A stretch of DNA of 64,000 nt, taken from contig DAOLUH010000017.1 of assembly GCA_035420085.1 (NCBI GenBank), positions 1-64,000 on the forward strand, written 5' to 3'. The notes beneath the pieces are model-generated. The model was not told the origin of the DNA. It worked only from the letters and a program-made list of their open reading frames with translations, and ran no database searches. The position numbers were made by a program, and so were the translations under genes. The stretch is from DSWT01 sp035420085 (GTDB lineage Bacteria > Chloroflexota > Anaerolineae > B4-G1 > SLSP01). Every line of letters starts with the position of its first letter. Position 1 is the first letter of the stretch. Of this stretch, positions 44,315-51,062 are shown in pieces.

Positions 44315-45346
44315 ATGCGCATCGAACCAACTTTTGACCGCGAACGCCTGGTTGCCGCCTTGCGCCGTGACTACGGATTGTCTGTTGAGCATCTGACCTT
44401 TGTGCCGCAAGGCGAGGTCGCTTTTAGCTATCTGGTGACGTGCGTGGATGGTGCGCGTTACTACCTCAAGGTTTTGGACGACAGCAGCTTGGCGCGCACC
44501 AGCATTCAGCGGATGGATTTTTACCTTCCATTAACCTACGAATTGTACGCACAGGGGATTTTCCGCTATCTACCCTATCCCATCAAAACATGCACCGGTA
44601 CATTCTGTACTACGTTTGACGCGCATCCAGTTGTACTCTTTAACTTCATCGCCGGCGAGAATCCGAGCCAGGACACACTGCACACTCCGGCGGTCTGGGC
44701 GCAGTTGGCGCGTCACGTGGCGACGTTGCACCATCACGCCGCAGCGGTTGTTGTGGATTGCCCCTTTGTCGAAACCTTCACGCCGCCTTTTGAGACCGCG
44801 TTGCGCGACGGTTTGCGCGCGTTGGAAGCCCTCACGCCGGGCGCTGGGGTGGGGCGACTGGCGCTGCGCGACTTGCTGCTCCCGCACCGGGCAGCCATTC
44901 TGGGATATTTGGAGCAGTTACATATCTTTGCCCGCCGCGCGCATGATTTGAACCTGCCATTTGTCTTGTGTCATACGGATATTCACCGCATGAATCTGCT
45001 GCTCAATACATCCGGCGAGCTGTACATCCTGGATTGGGAGGGCGCGATGCTGGCCCCCCGCGAGCACGACCTCTTCATGTTCACCGGCGCGCATTTTCCA
45101 ACGTTTCTGGCCGAGTACCGTCGCTGGGCCGGCGCTGTGCCCTTACATGCCGACCTGTTCGCCTTCTATTTCTACCGGCGCAACCTCGAAGACTTGACCG
45201 ATTGGATCGTGCGCATCCTCTACGAAAACACCGCCGAAGCGCAAAATCAGCTTGATCTGGAGGGCATCCAGCACGATTGCATCGCCGCGTGGCCGTATTT
45301 CGAGTGCGACATTGCCCGTGTGCAAGAGCAGTTGCGTAAAACGTAA
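44315..45346 (+). CDS. APH-like phosphotransferase (kinase fold)
   Basis: A 343-residue protein. The catalytic loop is FVLCHTDIHRMNLLLN (His-x-Asp...Asn of the Brenner motif) and the metal-binding Asp lies in LYILDWEGAMLAP, as in aminoglycoside phosphotransferases and fructosamine/homoserine kinases. The N-terminal lobe has YYLKVLDDSS with the ATP-binding Lys. The substrate is a small molecule; the catabolic context suggests a sugar or amino-alcohol rather than an antibiotic. The stop codon lies inside a period-7 repeat (CGTAAAA units). It follows the URO-D-like gene by 57 bp. Confidence 0.85.
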   Translation: MRIEPTFDRERLVAALRRDYGLSVEHLTFVPQGEVAFSYLVTCVDGARYYLKVLDDSSLARTSIQRMDFYLPLTYELYAQGIFRYLPYPIKTCTGTFCTTFDAHPVVLFNFIAGENPSQDTLHTPAVWAQLARHVATLHHHAAAVVVDCPFVETFTPPFETALRDGLRALEALTPGAGVGRLALRDLLLPHRAAILGYLEQLHIFARRAHDLNLPFVLCHTDIHRMNLLLNTSGELYILDWEGAMLAPREHDLFMFTGAHFPTFLAEYRRWAGAVPLHADLFAFYFYRRNLEDLTDWIVRILYENTAEAQNQLDLEGIQHDCIAAWPYFECDIARVQEQLRKT

Positions 45347-45409
45347 AACGTAAAACGTAAAGCGTGAGATGCTGTCTGGCGCTTCATTACGCTTCACGTT
45401 TTACGTTTT
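45335..45409. repeat. Period-7 inverted element (CGTAAAA type)
   Basis: Left arm: CGTAAAA three times, then CGTAAAG (45335-45362). Right arm: ACGCTTC, ACGTTTT, ACGTTTT (45389-45409). Left and right pair over 21 bp with one mismatch. The kinase stop TAA at 45344-45346 lies inside the left arm, so the repeat forms the end of the coding region. Confidence 0.9.
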
Positions 45410-45446
45410 AGTTGAGAACCACTATCACAAATCAAAGGAGTTGAAC

Positions 45447-46190
45447 ATGAGTGTCCGCGTTACTGTTTGGAATGAGTTCCGTCACGAAAAGACCCATCAG
45501 GCCGTCATGGACGTGTATCCTGATGGGATTCACCAGGCCATTGCTGCCTTCCTGAAAGAAGCGGGGTATGAGGTAGGGACGGCCACGCTCGATGAGCCGG
45601 AGCATGGCCTGACCGACGAGGTGCTGGCGAACACCGACGTCCTCATCTGGTGGGGCCACATGGCGCACGGTGAGGTCAAGGACGAGATCGTGGATAAGGT
45701 GCAACAGCGCATCCTCAACGGGATGGGGCTGATCGTCCTGCACTCCGGCCACTTTTCCAAGATTTTCCGCCGGATGATGGGCACGAACTGCTCCCTCAAG
45801 TGGCGCGAAGTCGGCGAGCGCCATCGCCTGTGGGTGACATCGCCAGGACACCCCATCGTCGAGGGCCTGGGCGAGTATTTCGAGATCCCGCACACCGAAA
45901 TGTACGGCGAATTCTTCGACATCCCGCAGCCCGATGAGCTGATCTTCATCAGTTGGTTCCAGGGCGGCGAGGTGTTCCGCAGCGGCTGCTGTTGGTATCG
46001 TGGGCGCGGCAAAGTCTTCTACTTCCAGCCCGGGCACGAAACCTTCCCTATCTACTACCAAAAGGAAGTGCAACAGGTCATCACCAACGCCGTCCGCTGG
46101 TGCGCCCCCGTTGATGTCGTCGGCTTCCGCGACATGGCGAAGGCCCCGCATCATCCGCAGGCGCTCGAAAAGTTCGAGATCGAAGCATAG
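45447..46190 (+). CDS. ThuA domain protein (trehalose utilisation type)
   Basis: 247 residues from ATG 45447, with AAAGGAG seven bases upstream; a longer frame begins in repeat DNA and is rejected. The sequence follows the ThuA class-I glutamine-amidotransferase-like fold: VTVWNEFRHEKTHQAV, VLIWWGHMAHGEV, GLIVLHSGHFSKIFRRMMG, LWVTSPGHPIVEGLGEYFEI and KVFYFQPGHETFPIYYQ. ThuA proteins work with ThuB-like Gfo/Idh dehydrogenases in disaccharide 3-keto-sugar metabolism. Here a Gfo/Idh gene and a TIM-barrel isomerase follow, the standard set. Confidence 0.9.
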   Translation: MSVRVTVWNEFRHEKTHQAVMDVYPDGIHQAIAAFLKEAGYEVGTATLDEPEHGLTDEVLANTDVLIWWGHMAHGEVKDEIVDKVQQRILNGMGLIVLHSGHFSKIFRRMMGTNCSLKWREVGERHRLWVTSPGHPIVEGLGEYFEIPHTEMYGEFFDIPQPDELIFISWFQGGEVFRSGCCWYRGRGKVFYFQPGHETFPIYYQKEVQQVITNAVRWCAPVDVVGFRDMAKAPHHPQALEKFEIEA

Positions 46191-46256
46191 GGTAATCAGG
46201 GATTCGGGATTAGGGATTGAGCCAGCCCAATCCCTAATCCCTTGTTACCGATTACC
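46191..46256. repeat. Period-7 inverted element (AGGGATT type)
   Basis: Left arm 46191-46219: GGTAATC, AGGGATT, CGGGATT, AGGGATT, G. Right arm 46228-46256 is its near-complement with heptamers CAATCCC, TAATCCC, TTGTTAC, CGATTAC, C. The 29-bp arms surround an 8-nt loop and begin directly after the ThuA stop codon. Confidence 0.9.
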
Positions 46257-46282
46257 AAATTATCTTGGAGGAGATGAAATTT

Positions 46283-47356
46283 ATGTCTGACACTGTAGAT
46301 ACCCTGCGCGTGGGCATTGTTGGCCTGGGCATTGGGCGGCATCACCTGCGCGCTTACCAGCAGATTCCCGGCGTGGAGATTGTCGCCGTGGCGGATACAC
46401 AGCCGGCGCGCTTGGAGGAATTCGGCGCGGCGAACAATATCCCGCATCTGTACGAGGATTACCAGCCGTTGGTGGCCCGCGATGACCTGGACATCGTCAA
46501 CGTCTGCACGCCCAACTTCCTGCACGCGCCTGTCGCGATTGCGGCGATGGAGAGCGGCAAGCACGTGCTCTGCGAGAAACCGCTCGCCAGCACGCTGCCT
46601 GACGCCGAAGCGATGGTCGCGGCGGCGGCGCGAACCGGGCGCGCGCTTGACGTCACCTTCAATCACCGGCAGCGCGCCGACGTGCAGGCGCTCAAAGCCT
46701 ACATTGACGAAGGCGGCCTGGGCAGAATCTATCACTCGAAAGCCTGGTGGCTGCGCCGCAACGGCATCCCCGGTCTGGGCAGTTGGTTCACCAAGAAAGC
46801 GATGGCCGGCGGCGGCCCGCTGATTGACCTGGGCGTCCACATGCTCGATATGGCGCTCTACCTGTTGGGCGAACCGACCGCGTTGTCCGTCAGCGGCGCG
46901 GTCTACGCCGAACTTGGCCCGCGTGGGCGCGGCGGTAGCGGGATGCAAAAGCAGATGGTCGGCGGCGGCTACGAGGTCGAAGACCTGGCGAGCGCCTTCA
47001 TCCGCCTGGAAGGGAACGCGGCGCTGCTCCTGGAGACGAGCTGGGCCACCTACCGCGCCAACAACGACGAATTCGGCGTGACGCTCTACGGGACAGAGGG
47101 CGGCGCGGAGATCCGCGTCGTCAACTACGTGCAGGGCGACACGCTGATGTTCTACACCGACATTGGCGGCCTCCCCGTGGACATCCAGCCGCACCTGGGC
47201 AAGGGCGAAGGCCATCTGGTCGCCATCCGCCACTTCGTAGACGCGCTGCGCAGCGGCGACTGGAGCAGTCTTGATGGCCGTGAGGGTCTGGCCCGCGCGC
47301 GCATCATCGACGCCTGCTACCGCTCGGCGGCGGAGGGGCGGGAGATCGTTCTTTAG
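46283..47356 (+). CDS. Gfo/Idh/MocA family oxidoreductase (first module)
   Basis: 357 residues from ATG 46283, nine bases after GGAGGAG (a TTG at 46265 would contain that site). NAD(P)-binding Rossmann motif VGIVGLGIGRHHLRAYQQIP; substrate loop KHVLCEKPLAST with the invariant Lys; C-terminal domain with AGGGPLIDLGVHMLDMALYL, the usual catalytic His. These enzymes oxidise or reduce sugars and their derivatives. ThuA upstream and the isomerase downstream form a 3-keto-sugar type pathway. The stop TAG lies directly before the period-7 element that carries the four-helix-bundle gene. Confidence 0.92.
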   Translation: MSDTVDTLRVGIVGLGIGRHHLRAYQQIPGVEIVAVADTQPARLEEFGAANNIPHLYEDYQPLVARDDLDIVNVCTPNFLHAPVAIAAMESGKHVLCEKPLASTLPDAEAMVAAAARTGRALDVTFNHRQRADVQALKAYIDEGGLGRIYHSKAWWLRRNGIPGLGSWFTKKAMAGGGPLIDLGVHMLDMALYLLGEPTALSVSGAVYAELGPRGRGGSGMQKQMVGGGYEVEDLASAFIRLEGNAALLLETSWATYRANNDEFGVTLYGTEGGAEIRVVNYVQGDTLMFYTDIGGLPVDIQPHLGKGEGHLVAIRHFVDALRSGDWSSLDGREGLARARIIDACYRSAAEGREIVL

Positions 47357-47792
47357 TACGGAGTAAGGAGTAGGGAGTAGGGAGTAGGGAGTATGGGGGA
47401 GATTGAGCATTTTCAGCAGCTACATGCTTGGCAAGAAGCGCATCGCCTTGTGCTTGCCATTTATAAGGTTACGCAAGGATTCCCTTCCGAAGAGAAATTT
47501 GGGCTGGTTTCACAAATGCGGCGCGCGGCAATTTCTATTCCGGCTAACATTGCCGAAGGGTTCAAACGACGTGGTATTCAAGACAAACTTCGCTTTTACA
47601 ATATCGCAGAAGGCTCTTTGGAAGAGGTTAAGTATTTTCTCATTCTCGCAAAAGACCTCAGTTACATCGCTACTGATGAAGACCTGACCCTTCAAGCCGA
47701 GACTGTGGATCGCCTTCTTAATGGTCTGCTTGCCAGCACCGAACGCCGGCGCTAAATCCAACCCTTATTCCATACTCCCTACTCCCTACTCC
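47357..47792 (+). mobile_element. Period-7 inverted-repeat element carrying a 23S-IVP type gene
   Basis: The left arm is a run of heptamers TACGGAG, TAAGGAG, TAGGGAG three times, TATGGGG (47357-47398). The right arm has CTTATTC, CATACTC, CCTACTC twice (47764-47792). 23 bp (47374-47396 and 47770-47792) are perfectly complementary. The enclosed gene starts within the left arm and ends 8 bp before the right arm. It is inserted exactly between Gfo/Idh and isomerase of an operon. Such a layout recalls 23S rRNA intervening sequences, whose stem also flanks a four-helix-bundle gene, but here it is not in an rRNA. Confidence 0.75.
47393..47755 (+). CDS. Four-helix-bundle protein, 23S rRNA intervening-sequence protein (S23/IVP) family
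   Basis: A 120-residue protein with the family's signatures: LHAWQEAHRLVLAIYKVTQG, EEKFGLVSQMRRAAISIPAN, IAEGFKR, LRFYNIAEGSLEEVKYFLIL and a final long helix. Four amphipathic helices form a pentameric bundle in known homologues (S23, Avd-like). The start ATG at 47393 lies in the last heptamer of the left arm, and GGGAG of the preceding heptamer is the only ribosome-binding site, so the repeat supplies both. The biochemical role of IVP proteins is unknown; nucleic-acid binding is suspected. Its lower GC and repeats set it apart from the operon around it. Confidence 0.9.
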   Translation: MGEIEHFQQLHAWQEAHRLVLAIYKVTQGFPSEEKFGLVSQMRRAAISIPANIAEGFKRRGIQDKLRFYNIAEGSLEEVKYFLILAKDLSYIATDEDLTLQAETVDRLLNGLLASTERRR

Positions 47793-47821
47793 ACATATTT
47801 CACAAATCACAAGGAGAAAAC

Positions 47822-48580
47822 ATGACATCACCAATCGGTCTACAACTGTATTCCGTGCGCGAGTATGCGCAGCAGCACGGCTTTGAGGCCGCCGTCCGCA
47901 AGGTCGCGGCGATGGGCTACGTGGGCGTGGAACCGGCCGGCTTCCCCGGCACGACGGCGGAAGCGGCGGGGAAGCTCTTCAAGGAACTGGGGCTGGTCGC
48001 GCCGAGTGCGCACACCGGCCTGCCCCTGGGCGACACGAAGAACGAAGTTCTGGACGCGATGCGCGCCATTGACTGCCCGCGCATCATCACCGGCAAGGGA
48101 CCGGCGGATTTCGAGACGCTGGACAAGATCAAGGCCACCTGCGACCTCTTCAACCAGGCCAACCAGGTGGCGCGGGAAAACGGGATGACGTTCGGCATCC
48201 ACAACCACTGGTGGGAGTACATCCAGGTGGCAGGCCGCTACGTCTATCACGTGATGCTGGAATTGCTCGATCCCACGATCTTCTTCGAGCTGGACACCTA
48301 CTGGATCAAGACCGCCGGCGTTGACCCGGCGCAGGTGGTACGGGAGATGGGTGCGCGCGCGCCATTCCTGCACATCAAAGACGGCCCGTGCGTCAAGAGT
48401 GAGCCGATGACCGCCGTGGGTGACGGCGTCGTAGATGTTCCCGCCGTCGTTGAGGCTGGCGAAGGCCACACCGCATGGCTCGTCGTCGAAATTGACCGCT
48501 GCGCGGGCGACATGATGGAGGCGGTGGCGAAGAGCTACAGCTACCTTGTAGGGAATGGGTTGGCGCGGGGCAGCAAGTAG
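47822..48580 (+). CDS. Sugar phosphate isomerase/epimerase (xylose isomerase-like TIM barrel), first module
   Basis: 252 residues. AP-endonuclease-2 fold features: IGLQLYSVREYAQQHGFEAA, GYVGVEPAGFPG, FGIHNHWWEY, FFELDTYWIKTAGVDPAQVV, FLHIKDG and WLVVEIDRC supply metal-binding Glu/His/Asp residues. Such proteins isomerise or epimerise sugars and inositol derivatives, often with Gfo/Idh enzymes. It is the last gene of the ThuA/Gfo-Idh operon. AAGGAGAAAAC precedes ATG, just after the four-helix-bundle element. The stop TAG sits in a GTAGACG repeat tract. Confidence 0.92.
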   Translation: MTSPIGLQLYSVREYAQQHGFEAAVRKVAAMGYVGVEPAGFPGTTAEAAGKLFKELGLVAPSAHTGLPLGDTKNEVLDAMRAIDCPRIITGKGPADFETLDKIKATCDLFNQANQVARENGMTFGIHNHWWEYIQVAGRYVYHVMLELLDPTIFFELDTYWIKTAGVDPAQVVREMGARAPFLHIKDGPCVKSEPMTAVGDGVVDVPAVVEAGEGHTAWLVVEIDRCAGDMMEAVAKSYSYLVGNGLARGSK

Positions 48581-48650
48581 ACGGTAGCCGGTAGACGGTA
48601 GACGGGGGATTAGGGCGCAGTCGAAGACTGCCCTTGTCTCCCGTCTTTTT
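48577..48650 (+). repeat. Period-7 tract (GTAGACG) merging into a terminator hairpin
   Basis: GTAGACG, GTAGCCG, GTAGACG, GTAGACG (48577-48604) contains the isomerase stop codon. Bases from about 48600 then form a long interrupted stem (AGACGGGGGA..AGGGC..CAGTC with GACTG..CCCT..CCCGTCT) followed by TTTTT, a good Rho-independent terminator ending near 48650. Confidence 0.8.
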
Positions 48651-48681
48651 GGTTGTATAACGTCGTTTAGCACTGTTAAAC

Positions 48682-48744
48682 GTCATTCCGAAGCCCCGTC
48701 CCTAATTGCGAGCAACCAGATAGCAAAAAGGGGCTGAGGAATCT
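48682..48744. repeat. Dispersed intergenic repeat, second copy type
   Basis: It begins GTCATTCCGAAGCCCC, has GGGGCTGAGGAATCTTG at the other end, and AAGCCCC pairs with GGGGCT. It shares its head and GAGGAATCT core with 34703-34796. TATAAT at 48765-48770 just after it may serve the next gene. Confidence 0.6.
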
Positions 48745-48832
48745 TGTTCGCGCGAGATCCCTCTTATAATTTTTAAACTTCATTAATCTGCCGCGAGCAT
48801 GGGGTATGAGTAGGAGATTTTAGGGTTATCAG

Positions 48833-50746
48833 ATGCGTAGACCTATTTTACATACCATCTGGGACTACGTCCGCGCGATGTACGGCGACCAGGCGGCCTC
48901 CGGCTTTTGGCTCGTCCGTGGATTATGGGGCGCGGGACCGGTAGGGCGCGTGGGCTTATGCCTGCTCGGCGGCGGGCTGCCGCTGGCGGCGGCGTTATTG
49001 AGCGGCGTGTGGGCTGGCGGCGGCGCGGTGCTGTGGTTCGGCTTGGTTGTGTTCGCGGCGGCGTGGGCCTTTACCCTTACGGCTGCCACGCGCCTCTCTT
49101 TGCCCGCTTACGTCATCCTCTGCGCGTACCTGGCGTGGTATGGCGTCCTGATAGGGGGCGCGTTGGCAGGGACGCCCGCCTTTGCCCTGCCAACGCTGTG
49201 GATGGCGTGGCTCGGTGGCGGGGTGGGGCGCGGCGTGCCGCGTTACCGGCGTTGGCTCTGGTTATGGGTATTGTGCTTCATCGCTGCCTATCTCACCTAC
49301 GGCGCGTGGGGATTGTACCGCCATCTCCCGCACGCCTGGTACTGGCCCGGCCAACTTGTGTTGAGCCTGTTCTACCTGGGCGCGCTGGCCCTGACCGACC
49401 GCTGGCGCAAGCTGCTTGTCCTGGGGCGGACGTTTTGGGCCTCGTTGGGCGTAGTGACCGTGTTTTACGAGCTGGCCGGCTGGAAGGATGGCGGTGCGCT
49501 GCGCGAGAATGTCATCCTCTCTTTCCAGGGCATCCTGGGTCTCGTGGATTTGTTCTGGATGTGGCTTGGCGGCAGCCTGTTCGTCGGCGCGCTGGAAACC
49601 GGGGAGTGGGGGACGGGTAAACTCGGCGAGTGGCTGCCGGAGAAATTCACCCGCTGGCTGTGGCCTGCGGGCTGGCTCGCGGCGGCGATGATGGGCTACC
49701 TGCTGCTGTGGTCGTCTGCGCCGGCGTTGTTGATGCGGCCTTTGTATCGTCTGGGCGTCTACACCTGGGTGGATACCTGGTCTTATGCCGTCTATTGGAG
49801 CGTGCGTGGACAGGTTTTCGTCAGCCTCGCGGCGCTTGCGGCGTTGTTGGCGGGATGGGTGCTGCGCCAGCGGCAACGTTGGCTCGCGCTTGCCTCGGCG
49901 CTCACGCCCGCGTGGATCAACGGCGTGTGGATTGCCGCGTTTGTCGGGCAGTTGGGCTACCACCAGGCGATGACGGCCTTCTGGACGGTGGAGGCGGAGG
50001 CTGCCGCGCCGTTAGCCTTCTGGCCGGCGTTCGTGCTGCTCGGCGGTCTGGTCTGGCAGATGGTGACGGCCGGCGGGGACTGGTCTCGCGCATCGTGGGC
50101 GCGCTTGTACGGGCTGGTGGGCGCGCTGCTCCTGTTGGTGAGCGTCGCCGTCGTGCTGGTGGGCGCCGGTTCCCCGACGGTGATTCTCGAATACACGCTC
50201 TATTCGTTCCTCGGCATCCTTTATCTGGGCATCCCGCTGGCGTTGCGCGCGCTGCTCTTCCGCAACGAGGAGGCTGCGCCGCTCTCCGGCGGACAACTGG
50301 CGGCATTGTTTGGCCTGGGTTGTCTCAGCGCCGTCGTGATTCTGGGGATTGACCCTTACGCCGGCGTACACCTGGCGTTAGCCCCGCTGCTGTGGGTCGC
50401 CGCGCTCGCGTTGCTCCGACGGCGTCTGCCATCCCCGGAGACGGGTTGGACAGGCGCGCTGGCTGGCGGCGCGCTGGCACTCGGCTTTGCGACGTTCTGG
50501 ATGTCGCCGGAGATGTTGCCGATTCCGCTGCTCGTGTTTATCAACACGTGGCAGCAGCGCTACGTGGAGACCGTGCTCGATCGCCCGATGATGCAGGCCG
50601 GGCAACTGTGGTTTACGCTGCTCGCGCTGGCAACTGGCGCGGGGGTGGGGCTGGCGTGGAAGCTGCGTCGTCGCCCTGTGTGGTTTGTTCTGGCGCTTTT
50701 GATCTGCGCATTGTTTTTCGTGTGGGCGGCGCTGCGTGTCTCCTAA
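48833..50746 (+). CDS. Large polytopic membrane protein of unknown function
   Basis: A 637-residue protein with about 14 to 16 hydrophobic helices spread over the whole length, and no soluble domain. I do not recognise a transporter signature. A cytosolic loop around residues 254-270 reads ETGEWGTGKLGEWLPEKF, encoded by a G-rich period-7 tract. No ribosome-binding site of normal spacing is seen before ATG; TAGGAG lies about 16 bases away. It is monocistronic, bounded by repeats on both sides. It might be a scaffold, flippase or sensor, but nothing supports a specific assignment. Confidence 0.75.
   Translation: MRRPILHTIWDYVRAMYGDQAASGFWLVRGLWGAGPVGRVGLCLLGGGLPLAAALLSGVWAGGGAVLWFGLVVFAAAWAFTLTAATRLSLPAYVILCAYLAWYGVLIGGALAGTPAFALPTLWMAWLGGGVGRGVPRYRRWLWLWVLCFIAAYLTYGAWGLYRHLPHAWYWPGQLVLSLFYLGALALTDRWRKLLVLGRTFWASLGVVTVFYELAGWKDGGALRENVILSFQGILGLVDLFWMWLGGSLFVGALETGEWGTGKLGEWLPEKFTRWLWPAGWLAAAMMGYLLLWSSAPALLMRPLYRLGVYTWVDTWSYAVYWSVRGQVFVSLAALAALLAGWVLRQRQRWLALASALTPAWINGVWIAAFVGQLGYHQAMTAFWTVEAEAAAPLAFWPAFVLLGGLVWQMVTAGGDWSRASWARLYGLVGALLLLVSVAVVLVGAGSPTVILEYTLYSFLGILYLGIPLALRALLFRNEEAAPLSGGQLAALFGLGCLSAVVILGIDPYAGVHLALAPLLWVAALALLRRRLPSPETGWTGALAGGALALGFATFWMSPEMLPIPLLVFINTWQQRYVETVLDRPMMQAGQLWFTLLALATGAGVGLAWKLRRRPVWFVLALLICALFFVWAALRVS
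49601..49632 (+). repeat. Probable period-7 tract inside the polytopic membrane protein gene
   Basis: GGGGAGT, GGGGGAC, GGGTAAA, then CTCGGCGAGTGG. It encodes EWGTGKLGEW in a hydrophilic loop. The heptad fit is weaker than in the other loci. Confidence 0.5.
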
Positions 50747-51004
50747 TCTCGTTAAATTCAGGCGTCCCTACGGGACGCGGAGCAAAATATCTCCCGTGTG
50801 CAGGCCATGAATGGCCTGCCGACATTCAAGCGTCCCTACGGGACGCGTGTTTTGGAACTCCGGTCATGTGCAGCCCGGCGCTTGGCCGGCTAAACGCCGG
50901 TGTGTACGTGTAACTCCGGCTTCAGCCGGACTTTTGCCAGCGCACTCGATTGCCAGATTGTTTTCTTAAACTTCATAAGCGCCAGGTAGCCAGGAGATAT
51001 AAGA
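50747..51004. repeat. Island of short dispersed palindromes
   Basis: No gene is seen. Palindromes in order: GCGTCCC-TAC-GGGACGC (50762-50778), GCAGGCCAT-GA-ATGGCCTGC (50800-50819), the first again (50830-50846), CCGGCG..CGCCGG (50875-50900) and TCCGGC-TTCA-GCCGGA (50915-50930). The exact repetition of the first hairpin points to a multiplied element. Confidence 0.8.
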
Positions 51005-51034
51005 ACAGCGGGAAGGGGGTATCCCCTTCCCGCT
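51005..51034. terminator. Terminator hairpin between convergent genes
   Basis: ACAGCGGGAAGGGG pairs with CCCCTTCCCGCTGT, a stem of about 14 bp with a tight loop. It lies 29 bp from the stop of the giant minus-strand gene, and the minus-strand flank TTCTTATAT gives a U-rich tail. Confidence 0.8.
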
Positions 51035-51062
51035 GTGTGTTAAAACCCGCGTAAGTGGAAGG

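Noticed and set aside
46196..47410. 404-codon minus-strand frame opposite Gfo/Idh
   Set aside because: Shadow of the oxidoreductase; its ends lie in the heptad repeats, which cannot supply a normal start.
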